A stretch of 64,000 nucleotides of DNA, taken from Diploptera punctata (Eukaryota; Arthropoda; Insecta; Blattodea; Blaberidae). Under the pieces are notes generated by a model. That model ran no database searches. It was not told where the DNA came from and saw only the letters and a program-made list of their open reading frames with translations. Positions 24,151 through 36,260 of this stretch are shown here, piece after piece. The stretch's first letter is position 1. Every line of letters begins with the position of its first letter. The position numbers and the translations under genes are program-made. Location of the stretch: contig JASPKZ010001600.1 in the NCBI GenBank assembly GCA_030220185.1, forward strand, positions 1,415,001 to 1,479,000. Reading direction: 5' to 3'.

Positions 24151-25010
24151 ATTAATAAATATTAAACGTTACCGGAGAAAACGTGACAGGCGTTTCATAC
24201 TCTACTTGAGAATTTGGAAATTGCTGGCTATGATGCCAATAATTATATTATTTGCAATTTTATAAATTTTGTACGTTAGATTAGTTAGTTCAGGCTTGTT
24301 ATATGTATATTTTATTTATTGTGTATTTTAGGCAACTTATTGTGGGTTTATTAGCTTTAAGACAAAAGTAACACTATTTCCGCCTGAATGGAGGGAGAAA
24401 ACCTAAAAGACTTAACTCAGAAGTGAAATGAATAAATAATTAAAACATAATTTAAGATGAAATTCAGAAATTAAATGTCACATGGAATTAAAAAATAAGT
24501 TTATTTGTATTATACATTAATTAGTTTTGGAGCAAATTTACTATCTAATTAGTGGCTGAAGCACTCTCTCAATAAAATGTGGTTTAAACTGAGTAGGACT
24601 ATGTCCATAATAGAAATTTATGATAGCAGATATCTCATTAAAATTTCTTAAAACCGATTACTATAAATTCTTCATTCAGTGCCATTACGTGTCTTGGTTC
24701 ATAAATTGGTTATACAAAACGATTTTCATGTATATGTATTTTTTTAAGGAAATACTTAATGTTAACTCCGATATCTAGTGAATGACTGAAGAATTAAAGA
24801 CTATGTTACTTGGCTTTCAGAGAACTGACATATTTATGTATGTAGGAGATTCATAGATACCAGGGATATGTGTAAGGAATAGATGCAATTTTAATTATGT
24901 AAATAAAACTAATATTTGCATTGAACTATGGCAGATATGAAAATCGACTAATTGGAATTATAATGAGTTATGTCGGTGTGAGAACTGCCTACATGTTATT
25001 ATATCCAACC
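24151..25010. other. Intron sequence without recognised features
   Basis: AT-rich; no exon, tRNA-like box or repeat shared with the rest of the window was seen. Confidence 0.5.
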
Positions 25011-25339
25011 GTAGTAATTCTGCCCGAGGGCAGGTCTTTCACTGCAATCATAGCATTTTCATACTATGCTTTGAGGCTTTACTTGGGAATTATAGGTGTG
25101 GTAGCTTCCCGTTGATTTTCATGATGCTGATTATGATAATGATAAGGATGATGATGACGATGACGATAATGGCCATATGATTTCGGGGACCGTTTGGGCC
25201 TTAAAGTTTTCCTGACATTTGTCTTAAAGGTGAGGAAAAACCCCGATAAAACCTCACCCAGAAAAACTGTCCCGACCGGAGATCGAACCCGGGCCCACTG
25301 CGCGACAAGGCATCACGCTACCTCGAGACCACAGCGGTG
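25011..25339 (-). mobile_element. SINE family A copy with 12-bp target duplication
   Basis: Complete in reverse, from TAATTCTGCCCGAGGGCAGG to CTACCTCGAGACCACAGCGG. ATGTTATTATAT flanks it at 24993-25004 and 25344-25355, which marks retrotransposition and fixes the element's limits. Confidence 0.95.
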
Positions 25340-25364
25340 AACTATGTTATTATATTAAAAGTAA

Positions 25365-25661
25365 AGTATTCCCACTATAGGCCTCAGGAGGCCCTTGGGG
25401 TAGTAGGAGGTTAAGGCTCCCACTTTTTCTAGACAATCGGCACTTGATGTCAGCCGGGTTGTCAGCCCTGCGTGACGGCCGCCTTTACCCCCAGAATAAG
25501 CGTCTGGTACTGATTTCCGTTAGAGGCTGAGTCGACCCCAGGGCCATAGTGCCGCCAGAAGGTTTAGGTCAGTTTAAAAATCCTGACCCCACCGGGACTT
25601 GAACCCTCGACCTTCTGGCTTGTAGCGCAGTGCCCTAACCACTAAGCTACGGCGTGCCCCC
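25365..25661 (-). mobile_element. SINE family E copy (tRNA-derived)
   Basis: The minus strand begins GGCACGCCGTAGCTTAGTGG, has GGGTTCAAGTCCCGG as B-box, and continues into a roughly 220-bp unrelated body. It is a single copy here and sits just beyond the SINE A duplication. Confidence 0.75.
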
Positions 25662-26326
25662 GTTACCCTGTTTAAATATCCCTCCGAGTGCAACATGTAT
25701 CCTATAAAATGAATATATACCATGTCCGTAGAAATATTCCATGGTTACAACTTGGTATAGCAGGCAGTTGGTGTGGATTTATACGAAACTAGAAAGAGAA
25801 ACGAAAAGAATTTATAACTGATACGCTGACAGCAAGAACAAATGGCAGCTCGAAAGGAAAATGATCCCTGTTTCCGGTTATTTGATTATTAAGGCATTGT
25901 TGGAGACAAAGAAGTTGTGATAAATGGTATGAATCTTACATTTTCAAGTTGTGTGAATCGTATAACGTGAAACGGATTATGGCAAATCCACAAGTTGATG
26001 TGTATTGAAATACTACAATACACGGAGTGTAATTAGGGCGCAGGGTGTTCAGACGGAATTTTCAGCATGAGGCACCTACAGCCAAAATTGACTTAATTGT
26101 TCTGATGTCCAGTGACACATGGAGCAAACATCAAGTGTCTTTGAAGTATTAGATACTAATATTTTTAAGTTTATTTTTCTAATGACACCAGTTTTGTATA
26201 AATCCATCAACTGAATACGACGCTATACCAGATTGTAACCACGGAATGTTTCGCTGTCCCGGTATATACATCAAAATTGTAATTACTTAACATATTGTAA
26301 ATTATATAGTTATTTAATATTATTAC

Positions 26327-26430
26327 GTGAAATTGAGGCTTTCTTGTAGCATTCTCCAAATTTGTCCTATATAGCCTCCAATTTCCACAGGCTTTCCATT
26401 TATAAACTTGGTAACAATTGAAGTAGTCCC
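26327..26430 (-). CDS. IR gene exon C: beginning of ligand-binding S1
   Basis: This 104-base exon is too short to show as a long ORF. It has an excellent acceptor (TTTTCTCTTTTTTCTAG, exon from 26430) and a donor AC/GTAATA at 26327. It codes 34 residues plus two bases, including INGKPVEIGGYIGQIWRML and QESLNF. That matches the IR S1 pattern of a glycine pair, an aromatic residue, G.IW..L and then ..NF just before the next exon. It starts in phase 0, as exon B ends, and ends in phase 2, as exon D requires; the joining codon is Thr. This reciprocal fit strongly supports the gene model. Confidence 0.88.
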
Positions 26431-26821
26431 CTAGAAAAAAGAGAAAATAGGCCTTCAGATATTATTCAAATGTTTTCTTTAATTTATTAAGAGACGTTAC
26501 AGAAAATATGGAGATATTTCATTATTGTATATGTTTTAATGCTAAAACTCTGCAATTTTCGTTTTTCGCGTTGTTATTTCATCGAGTAGTTGACGTTCAT
26601 GATATCTATATTAAATTCTTGTTTCTTGATAAAAATACAATTGACTTAGTCTAAATTCATAAAACCAAAATTAACACTAGTAAGAGCATGCCTGCTTCCC
26701 GATCAGCAAGTGTGGGTTTAATACCGACAGGGTTGGAAATTTTAATTGTAGAATTAAAATGGTATACTATTTATAATCTCTTGATTAAAATGCAACGCAT
26801 TAGTCACAAAACACTTGAACA

Positions 26822-26900
26822 TATAATAATATTAATAGCTTTATTTTACCTGGCAGAGTTAAGGCCTTAAGGCCTTCCTAGGCTCATCCTGATATTCCCT
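26822..26900 (-). mobile_element. CR1-like LINE, 3' tip only
   Basis: The minus strand reads AAGGCCTTAACTCTGCCAGG, TAAAATAAAGCTATTA, then a TTA-rich end. It is the same 3' end as the CR1-like copy at 28.4-29.8 kb, so it is a very short truncated insertion. Confidence 0.85.
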
Positions 26901-27116
26901 CTATACGCAATGCATGTACCAAATCAATTTTATGTAAAATGTTCTGCTGAAGAAGCATATTATTAAAAATATATTACATTAATCTCATCTAACCGCACGA
27001 AAGGCAAAGAACGAATATTGCATAGGGCAACATTGGAATACAATGTACATATTGAAAATGTTCCACTATTACTAGATTTTTAAGTCACAATAAAATTAGA
27101 TAATGTAGACATTGGG

Positions 27117-27117
<1 letters not shown>

Positions 27118-27190
<73 letters not shown>

Positions 27191-27208
27191 TGTGTGTGTG
27201 TGTGTGTG
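27118..27208. repeat. (TA)n(TG)n compound microsatellite
   Basis: About 38 bases of TA pass directly into about 50 bases of TG with few interruptions. Confidence 0.95.
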
Positions 27209-27829
27209 GTGTGTGCCCATAAAAATGGTAACCGAAATTATATGTCGTTTGAAACAAATCACTTCCTTCCTTAACAGAAAAAAGTGAATAATTGACACTA
27301 CCAGTATATATATATATTTATATAGGGTGTAACTAAATTCCGATTCCAGACTTTGAATACGTGTAGTGGGTACCAAGACGGTTACGTTTAGCATAGGAAC
27401 TCATGTTTTCACGCTACACGCAAAAATACCACAACACGCGTTTCTCTCTCTGACGCCTGCTGCTTATCTCTGGATTCACTTACAAGAAGGGCTCGTTGTG
27501 ACGACCACCGACGTCAACACAGATACCTACCGTCGCAGTCATAACCCGCTACAGTAGATCTTCCTTGGATGTCACAGGGGTCTCGTAAAGCATTGATTTT
27601 GTGTGGTTTCACAGATATTAGTCTAGTGGGGTCGAGTCGGGAGAACGTGCAGGCTAAGCAATCGGACCACCACTGTTGCCCAAATCGTTGGTTCCAGATG
27701 ATCTCGGACGAGCAGCTCTTCCATTGCACCGAGCTTTGCCGTACAATGACACCATGTCAGCGTATTCAGCAAACGTGTAGATCAACACCAACACACTACA
27801 AATGAAATGTAGTATTATAGCCTCACTAT

Positions 27830-28110
27830 GATGGTGGACTAGTGGTTATGCTTCTTGCCTATAGTACCGAGGGTCGCGGGTTCAAACCCGGCCGGGGTCG
27901 ATACATTTTTTAGGATGGAAAAATCCAAGGAGAAAGTCGTCCGCGAGGGACTTCAAGCCGTGGGTCCCGAATCTGAAGATTTTCAGGCTCGCAAAAGATC
28001 GTTAAGCCTGAATGAAAAGGCCTCTAAGCAAAATTTACCGAATTTTCCCGTCCTAGTACTACCTTTCCTAGATGTCAGTATGAGGCGGAACGCTGACCAC
28101 GGACCACTCA
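27830..28110 (+). mobile_element. SINE family B copy
   Basis: Intact tRNA-like head ATGGTGGACTAGTGGTTATG with consensus B-box GGGTTCAAACCCGGCC. The body matches the other copies up to GCCTCTAAGCAAAATTTACC and beyond; the distal part is shortened. Confidence 0.88.
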
Positions 28111-28404
28111 AAAAATATCCATACGAAAACAAGTGTAACTAAATTAGTATGGTTCAAATTCTTCTCTGTAGGGGAAGAGCGCCTGAATCTCTGTTAAGGG
28201 AAACATGGGCTTGCAAGATACAAGAAGAAGATGATGGTTATCCAGCGGCTCGCTTTGTTTCCCCGCATCTGTTATATAGGCCTATAATTAAAAACAATGA
28301 TGCTGATTACCGCCACTGTAATAATTCCACATGTTAATCATTGTCAAGCATTGTCGCGTGGCACCCGGTTTTATATATACGGACAACCATCATAGTGAGG
28401 CGAT

Positions 28405-29756
28405 GACACGGCAGACCACGACTTACTTATGATAAAGCTCAAGCACCTACACTTGTCTGACAGCGCTGTATCCTGGTTCGACTCATACCTGCACGGTCGT
28501 CAACAATACGTTTCACTAAACTCTAGATCTTCGTCTTGGCGCAACGTGCAGGCGGAAGTCCCCCAGGGTAGTGTTCTCGGGCCTCTTCTTTTCTCAATCT
28601 ATATAAATGACTTGCCAACTGTACTAAAGCACTGCCGTTATCACCTCTATGCTGATGATCTTCAAATTTACCTACATTCACCTCCTCATTCTCTCTATAA
28701 CAGCTTGACGAAAATGAATGACGATCTCACATCCATCTTTAACTGGTCTTCAAGTATCGGTCTAAATCTAAATCCTAACAAGTCACAAGTAATTCTAATG
28801 GAACAACAGAGACTGCTTACAACTTTTGACATATCTACACTTCCAAACATTACTATAAATAATATAATTATCCCTTATTCTTCTTCAGTAATAGATCTTG
28901 GAGTACATTTAGACGCAATTTAACCTGGCAAACACAAGTGAAACACATATGTAAAAAGACTTTCTCCATCTTACATTATCTTAGACGTTTAAAGACTTTT
29001 CTCCCAGTTTCGTTAAACAAATCCTTGTGCAGAATCTTGTGTTGCCACACTTCGATTATTGTGACATTATATATAATGATCAAAACCATGACTTGTCGCA
29101 AAGATTGCAGCGTGTTCATAATGCTTGCGTTCGATTCATTTTCAATATCCGCCGTTATGACCATATTTCCGAACACTTTAATAACCTCTCTTGGCTCCGT
29201 CTTACTGACAGACGTAAATTGCACTCTCTTTCACTACTTTTCAAGCTTCTGAATTCCTATATTCCTACTTACCTGGCGTCCAGATTTAAGAAGTTATCCT
29301 CTTACCACAATATTGACACTAGGTCACAAGATAACAGTCTGCTAACAATTCCTCTTCATAGCACATCCTCTTATTCTACTTCCTTCACAGTAGCCTCTGC
29401 CCGCTACTGGAATTTCCTTCCTCAAGATATCAGGGGTTGCCGCACACTTGGCACGTTTAAGTCACGCTTATACAGTTACCTGTTGTCTAATAATTAATTT
29501 ATCTTTATTTATTTAAATCTATGCTGTCATTAATAATTTTTTTCTCTTTTTTTATACCTTGTACATATTATATATTTAATTCGTTAAATTTAGAGTAAAT
29601 CAAAATAGATTATAAAAATGATTGTATTGTTTTTATAATATGTTATTGTTTATGTAGTTTTAAGACTATTTTTTTTTGTATTTTGTATTTTTTAAAAAAC
29701 CTGGTTGAGTGGCAGACAAGGCTTTAAGGCCTTAACTCTGCCAGGTAAAATAAAGC

Positions 29757-29797
<41 letters not shown>
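28405..29797 (+). mobile_element. CR1/L2-like LINE, 5'-truncated reverse transcriptase
   Basis: The element begins inside the RT palm (DTADHDLLMIKLKHL). It carries VPQGSVLGPLLFSIYINDL and the catalytic YADDLQIYLHS, followed by the thumb and a C-terminal part (LVLPHFDYCDIIY, RVHNACVRFIFNIRR, WNFLPQDIRG). It ends with AATAAAGCTATTTATT and a (TTA)n tail, as expected of the CR1/L2 group. Frameshifts near 28920 and 29025 disable it. CR1/L2 rather than Jockey is an inference from the C-terminal region and tail. Confidence 0.92.
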
Positions 29798-29800
<3 letters not shown>

Positions 29801-30906
29801 CGTAGAGTTCAGTACAGTATGAACAAAGACCACAAGTACTACAGAAAATCTCTGGGCGGATCACAAACTCAACTGGATAGCATGTAAACAAACCTATAGT
29901 AGGATGCGACATCAGGTGATCTGTGGTGCCGAAAATGCAGGAGTGTTGAACAGGTATTGTGGTATTTTGCGTGTAGAGGTAAAACGTACATTTTTGGACA
30001 TGAGTTCCTAGGTTAAACTTAACAGTCTTGGTCCCCACTACACGTCCTTAAACCCTGTAATGGGAATTTAGTTACATTCTATGGATCTATATATGACAGG
30101 ATTATAGAGCACATGGGAGAAGTCACGGCCAATGTCGGAAGACTTGTAGACACTTCAATGTATGATAGTCATATTCTGTGGCATAACATTTTCGTGTCTT
30201 TTGTATGCGCCACACTGTGTATATTTTTGAAAGATCCTAAAAAACTGATGATATTGTGATTATAATTTTATTGTTTAAAAGTTATATTGTTGGTGTAAAA
30301 TTTGATCCAACTTAGTCGTTATTTATGTCTTGATAAAGTTAAATATGTAATAGTGAACAACATATTACTCAAATTTACCAAAGATTTCTCTATTATATAA
30401 AGTAAAAGCACTGAATTGCAGTACATGTGGCAAAAACTGTTTATTTAGATTATACCATTTCATCGAACGCCACCCATCTCAAAAGTATACCACATTCGAT
30501 GCAGATATCCTTCAAAACATCATGCTCAATGTATAAATAGAGCAATATTTATTAATCAATAATCAAAACCATAATAAACCTAATTAGATAAATTAGCAGC
30601 CAATCACACGGAGCCTTAACATGCTGCTGGACACAGCCGTGGAAAGAATGATTAAGCCATACAACACAATTTATATTATTCATTTATACTATCCAAAATG
30701 TTTCCAACACTTCAAAATTCATCTACATGGGGTTAATGGTCTCGGACTTCGTACCCATGTCGACAAAATTTACATTGTCGACAGAACTGCATAGTAGCCG
30801 CATCAAAAGCCGCATTCTATGCAGATTCGTTCGTTTTCGATTGATTTATTGATTAATTGATTGACACGTGTCGATATTTGTCTATTACATGGTCTTTTTA
30901 AGAAAT

Positions 30907-31170
30907 CAGATATAATGAGAACAGTTAAGTCTCGTAGACTGCGACGCGCAGGACGTGTGGCACGAATGGGAATGAAAAACGTGCATGGAAGCTTCTTGTA
31001 GGAAAACCAGAGGGAAAACGCCCTGTTGGTAGACTAAGAATGACGTGGGAGAATAACATTAACTATGATTTGAGGGAAGTAGATTATACAGGGGATAATT
31101 GAGAGCTTATGTCCGCGCGGTCATGAACCTAAGGGTTCGATAGTGCTAGTGAGTTAGTTAGTTAGTTAGT
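30907..31170 (+). mobile_element. RTE-like LINE, short 3' fragment
   Basis: Starts at AACAGTTAAGTCTCGTAGAC and runs through GGTAGACTAAGAATGACGTG to GGTTCGATAGTGCTAGTGAG and a (GTTA)n tail. Internal deletions remove part of the C-terminal region. Confidence 0.9.
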
Positions 31171-31190
31171 CGATATTTGAAATGCAATTA

Positions 31191-31834
31191 CAGTAAAACC
31201 TGTCTATAAAGGACATGACGGTTCCTTAAATATATTTCCGTCTTGGAATTATCCTACTTATTAGGGGTTCCCAAATTACAAGCTTGAATTTTCTCACGCA
31301 GTGTAAGGGCTTTACATGCACGCTTTAAAGACATAACGTATTGACTGAAATACAGACAAAATAGTGTATGTAACACAGCTCAATTTGCACGGCAATATAA
31401 AACAAATTTATTACACACAAGCTAGAAGGAACTCAACTACAGGAAGACTGAAGAGTTTCCCAACTCCCTCGCAGGTAACGTAAGCAAGCAAGAAAAAATG
31501 AGGGATTCTCCGCTATCACACATAAGCAAGGGTATCCCCGTAATACAATGGCAACACAAGAAAGCAAAACAATATAATGCAGAAAGCGCAGTGTGCAGAA
31601 TGTTTACGTGAGGTCATTAATACTGTAATTAGAACGTGCTTAAGGATAATTTTCCGTTTTACAGAGGTACAAATTAATTAGTGGTACTTTAAAAACTATT
31701 CCGTTTCCGCGTTATGAAGGTTTCCGGCTTATACAGGACGATTTTACATATAAAATCGTACCGATCTGGATATTTCTTTCCCATCTCTACAGGTTTCCTG
31801 CTTATGAAGATTCCGGCTAAGACAGGTTTTACTG
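31191..31834. mobile_element. pogo/Tigger-like element, non-autonomous
   Basis: Begins CAGTAAAACCTGTCTATAAA after a TA and ends GCTAAGACAGGTTTTACTG. The inverted ends CAGTAAAACCTGTCT are close to the usual pogo/Tigger terminal motif. The 0.64 kb interior has no transposase. The right TA flank is not conserved. Confidence 0.75.
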
Positions 31835-32202
31835 GATTTGAAAAAAAAATCAGAGAGCATTGTAATAAAGCCAAAGGCATTTTTAATGGAAAAGTAGTGG
31901 AAGGGAATTTAATCAATATTTCTATTTAGCGTAATTTTTCCCTCCATTTAGTATGGATCAGTGGCAACGTGACAACAACAAATTGATTAACATGGTAGTA
32001 CAGTGATAAAACTAATAACAAAAGGAAACCGCTCTATTTCAATACCTTTATTACACAGTTATAATTAGCGACCTAATTTCATAGTATGTATGTAATTGTT
32101 AAGTTGAATTCACCGTTTCAAAATAAACTCGTTGCCCTAATGTCATTAAATATGGCGTTTTATTATTATTTTTTAAATTGAATTTAGATTTCTTTATCAT
32201 AA

Positions 32203-32936
32203 GTAATGCGACGAGTGATTTCCAAATTATCGATACATTCACGACTCACGAAATGAGGAGTGAATTTATGTAGAGAATTTGGAAATCAAGAGTGGCATTT
32301 GGTAGGACTATTTAACGAATAAAATTAAGCTGTTTACTCACAAATCGTTATTTAAATATAGTTATTTTAAAATATTATATATTTAATGTAAACGGCGATG
32401 TTTGAAAACAAATCAGAAACGATTGGTAGGCTTCATTTGCTTCTTTTGTTCGTCACTGCAACCAGATCATGTTATTTATTGCCAAAGGAACGCAATATTG
32501 TAAGAATGCACTCTAGTGGAGAAAAAATGAAACACATCAAACTGTATATTAATTAATTTCTGACGTCCTATGATGTAAATATGACAATTATATTTTTCTG
32601 AAAAAAAAAGACATCTAAGAAAGTGCAAACAGAGGTTTATTTTTTAGGTGGTATAATCAATCGCTACAAATGTTTTTTATATTAACTCCCGCAAGCGGCA
32701 TGTGTTGACATTCATGCACTATATATACAATCTGGTAGCCGAATTTATTGGTGAGTCAGTCACTGCAAAGTAATGCTATGACCTATTCAGAATGTTAAAA
32801 AGGAGGTGCTTTCTATATTATGATAAACTTTAGTTGGTAAATTCTAGGCGAAACACTACTGTGATTGGTTGTAAATAAAAAATCATTGTAACGTGATTGG
32901 TCATTGACTCCCATTTGGGATATGAGTTAAATAGTC
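32203..32936 (+). repeat. Hairpin-headed repeat (family H), copy 2
   Basis: Head hairpin ACGAGTGATTTCCAAATTAT with its partner GAATTTGGAAATCAAGAGTG, then GACTATTTAACGAATAAAAT; the far end is GAGTTAAATAGTC. It stops 24 bases short of the donor of IR exon B. Confidence 0.9.
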
Positions 32937-32960
32937 ATGATTATTAATGTTTATACTCAC

Positions 32961-33231
32961 ATCTGAAATCACAGCAGCTTTGATGACGAGGCCACGAAGA
33001 TCTTGTCTTCTCTCATTGAATTCATTTGCAGTCCAATTCAGCTGTGAAATTGGATTCCAGTTTGCTACTGGGAGAACGTTGAGCTCAGAAGTTGAATGTA
33101 CGCGGTAAACTTCTGAAAGTGTAACTATTTTCTGATTAGACAATTGTGCTATCAAAAATTCGCAATCGTATGGAATATAGATATCGGAGTAAAACTGCGA
33201 GATAGAAGTTGTTAAAATGTAAGCCACCTGC
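32961..33231 (-). CDS. IR gene exon B: end of N-terminal domain, leading into S1
   Basis: The reading frame carries FYSDIYIPYDCEFLIAQ, then LSEVYRVH, a Trp-containing stretch and RRQDLRGLVIKAAVISD. This is the typical run-in to the S1 half of the ligand-binding domain in divergent IRs (ERR..LRGL..KAA). The donor GAT/GTGAGT at 32961 leaves phase 0. The 5' end is uncertain. An acceptor AAAG/G at 33231 joins exon A in frame (GG+G, then CAG GTG GCT). The much stronger acceptor TTTTGTTTCAG at 33256 gives an exon of 296 bases; it opens with YQVQRLLKAGG but is one base out of frame with the conserved part. A frameshift, and so a pseudogene, or a sequencing error is therefore possible. The exon is tightly flanked by two repeats (32203-32936 and the inverted-repeat arm from 33274). 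Confidence 0.8.
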
Positions 33232-33273
33232 CTTTAGCAAACGTTGTACTTGATATCTGAAACAAAATTAAAG

Positions 33274-33385
33274 TTATTAATTAAATAAAAATAAAAGTAG
33301 TTTTATTTGATTTTCATATTTATTATATAATTCAGTGACAGCTGTTTCGGTACACTGTACCTTCTTGAGACATGTTAACAAATTA
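33274..33385. repeat. Left arm of split palindrome (partner 36261-36372)
   Basis: These 112 bases recur inverted at 36261-36372, for example CAGCTGTTTCGGTACACTGT against ACAGTGTACCGAAACAGCTG. With the intervening LINE removed, the arms form one near-perfect palindrome. It begins 18 bases from the strong acceptor of IR exon B. Confidence 0.95.
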
Positions 33386-33389
33386 AATA

Positions 33390-36253
33390 CTTACTTACTT
33401 ACTTACTCACTGGCACTATCGAACCCGTAGGTTCATGGCCGCACGGACATAAGCTCTCCATACATCCCTATCCTGAGCTAATGCTTTCCAATCATTCCCT
33501 GTATAATCCACCTCCCCCAAATCATAATTAATGTTATTCTCCCACCTCATTCTTGGTCTACCAACTGGGCGTTTTCCCTCTGGCTTTCCTACAAGAAGCT
33601 TCCATGCAAGTCTTTCATTCCCCATACGTGCAACATGTCCTGCCCATCGCAGTCTACGAGACTTAACTGTTCTTATTATATCTGGCTTCCTATAAATACC
33701 ATGTAGTTCATTGTTATGTAGTCTTCTCCATTCACCTGTCTGTTCATCTCTCTTTGGTCCAAAAATTTTCCTAAGTACTTTATTCTCAAATACTTGTAAT
33801 CTCCTTTCCTCCTTTAAAGTAAGAGTCCATGTTTCGCACCCATATAATATAACTGGTAGAATAATAGTTTTATATATTTTCAGTTTAACGTTTTTTGAAA
33901 GGAGTTGGGACATCAAGAGTCTCTGCAATGCATAATAGCATGCATTTCCAGAATTGAGCCTATGTTTAATTTCTTTGTGCATCTCATTCCTATTTGTGAT
34001 CGTTGTTCCTAGGTATTTGAATTCAGCCACTGCCTCAAAATTTCCCTCATTTGTCATTAGCTGTCCATCTCCATTATATAATGAATTTCTACGTGTGACC
34101 ATATATTTAGTTTTATTGATATTTACTTCCAGTCCTAAGTTCTTAGTATTACTCAATAGTGTGTGTTGTTCTTTAGTATCTCCTCGCTATCGGCCAACAA
34201 TACTACATCATCAGCATAAACTAACAGCTTATTAATACCATTCAAGTTGTAAGCCTTCTTCATTCTCTAAAGACTTAATGGCATGCTCTAGTACAAAATT
34301 AAATAGTAGAGGAGATAGTGCATCTCCTTTCTTCAACCCATTCTGGATTTCAAAGTGTCCGAAAACTGTTTGCCTACACGCACCCTACTCTTTGTGCCAT
34401 TTAGGCACATTTGTATAAGTCTAACTAACTTTTTAGGAATTCCGAACTCCAGCAGGATACTATATAACTTCTCCCTCTTAATTGAATCATATGCTTTTTT
34501 GAAGTCTACATACAGTTGATGTACAGTACCATTATATTCCCATTTCTTTTCTAAAATCTGTCTTATACTAAAAATCTGATCTGTTGTAGACCTGTTTCTT
34601 CTAAATGCACATTGATGATCTCCTAGAATGTCATCAATATAGGGAGTAAGTCTGCTTACTAATATATTTGTTAGAATTTTATACGAAGTTGAAAGTAATG
34701 AGATGCCCCTGTAGTTGCTGCAATGAGTTTTATTTCCTTTCTTATAAATTGGCACGATAATTGACTCCTTCCATTCATCTGGAAGAGCTTCTTTTCCCAA
34801 ATCATACTAAGCAACCAGCGTACCTTGTCCATCAATTTTTCTCCCCCTGATTTTATCAGTTCTGCTGGGATCTCATCTGAACCTGATTCTTTATACATCT
34901 TCAATTTTTCAATCGCCACTTCAACCTCTAATGCACTTGGCTCTGCGACTAGCATTTATGCTGTCTGTAAATTATCCTCCTCAATGTCCTGTTCTGTATG
35001 TACATTTAATAGCTGATTAAAGTAACTTTTCCATCTATTTAATATTCTCCTGGAATCTGCAATCATATCCCCATTTTCATTCCGAATTATGTTTGTTCTA
35101 GCCTGAAACCCTTTCTTCTCTATACTAATTCCCTGATATAATTCTCTAATGTTCCCATTTTTTGCATTCATTTCAAGATCATTAATCTTCTCTCTCAAAT
35201 ATCCCTCTTTTTACTCTTAGTAGCTTGGTGGTTTCCCGTCTAATACTACCCAATTGCTCTAAATTTACCTCATTTGGCTCATGTAACCATTTGATTTTTG
35301 CTAGCTTTCTTTTCTTTACAATGCCGGCACATTCCTCATCAAACCATTTCTTGTTTTGCCTCTTTTTTAAACAACAATGCTTTCTGATGCTGACAATTTA
35401 ATAGTATCTCTTATAGCCTCCCATTCTTTATTTACATCAGTTTCTTCTTTGTTTGCCACATTGTCATCGGAAGATTCCAGTACTTCAAATCTATTAGCAA
35501 TTTTGATTTGGTATTCTTGCCGCATTTAATCATTTTTCAAGCTTTTTAATTCAAATTTTACAGAATCATCTTCAGCATTTGTTCCTCTCATAAGCGATAG
35601 CCGTTGTCTGATTTTAACTCTGACCAGATGATGATCCGAATTGCAGTCTGTCCCTCTTACTGATTTAACATCAATGATGCTACTGTGCCAGCGTTTATCC
35701 ACTAATACATGATCTATCTGGTTACGAGTTTTCCCATCTGGGGACGTCCAAATGTATTTATGTATATCCTTATGCTGAAATGTTGTGCTCTTAACTATGA
35801 AATTCTTCGATGTGGCAAATGTGACTAATCTAACCCCGTTGTCGTTACTATCATCATGAAGACTGAATTTGCCTATTGTTGGTTTGAATATATCTTCCCG
35901 CCCCACTTTTGCATTAAAATCTCCTAAGACAATTTTCATATGATATCGTGAAAGGCTATCAAATACGCATTCTAATTCTTCATAGAACTCATCCTTGATC
36001 TTGTCATCTTTATCTTCTGTGGGGGCATGTACATTTACAATTATAAAATCATGTTGTTTAGCCTTTAAAATTATGTATGATATCCTATCACTAACAAACT
36101 TAATATCTCGGATAGCGGATAGGATCCTCCTTCTGATTAAAAACCCGTTCCAAATGCAGGTCTTTCTGCACCCCCCATAGTATAATGCAAAGCTTCCTGA
36201 TTCCTGACTACCTTCTCCTGGCCACCTAACTTCCTGTAAAGCGACTATTAAAT
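33390..36253 (-). mobile_element. RTE-like LINE, nearly full length
   Basis: This is the longest LINE here (2.86 kb). In minus order it has an apurinic endonuclease (LQEVRWPGEG, VLGDFNAKVGRED, IDHVLVDKRW, NSDHHLVRV), a reverse transcriptase (YRGISLL, FRRNRSTTDQIF, LYVDFKKAYDSI, LVYADDVVLL at about 34195-34225), and a C-terminal region (YGCETWTLT, RRLRWAGHVARM, GRPRMRWENNIN). It ends with (GTAA)n. AATTAAATA flanks it (33381-33389, 36254-36262). Several frameshifts and stops between 35.5 and 34.1 kb make it inactive. The RTE assignment rests on endonuclease type, short 3' end and microsatellite tail. Confidence 0.95.
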
Positions 36254-36260
36254 AATTAAA

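Larger units (their letters stand above)
27326..30080. mobile_element. DNA transposon with long inverted ends, hosting a SINE and a LINE
   Basis: The left end (27326-27440: GTAACTAAATTCCGATTCC, ACGTGTAGTGGGTACCAAGA, GGAACTCATG, CTACACGCAAAAATACCACA) recurs inverted at the right end (about 29950-30080). On the minus strand near 27560-27700 are scraps resembling the SPDLTPLDFF region of an IS630/mariner-type transposase, heavily mutated. A SINE B (27830) and a CR1-like LINE (28405-29797) lie inside. The element is dead. The superfamily is inference. Confidence 0.65.

Noticed and set aside
27514..27729. 71-codon minus ORF
   Set aside because: It contains scraps of an IS630/mariner-like transposase and lies within an inverted-repeat element, so it is not a host gene.
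33711..34235. Plus-strand ORFs opposite the LINE (also at 11.0, 44.8 and 62.1 kb)
   Set aside because: They are antisense shadows of the RTE-like reverse transcriptase and recur only because the LINE recurs.
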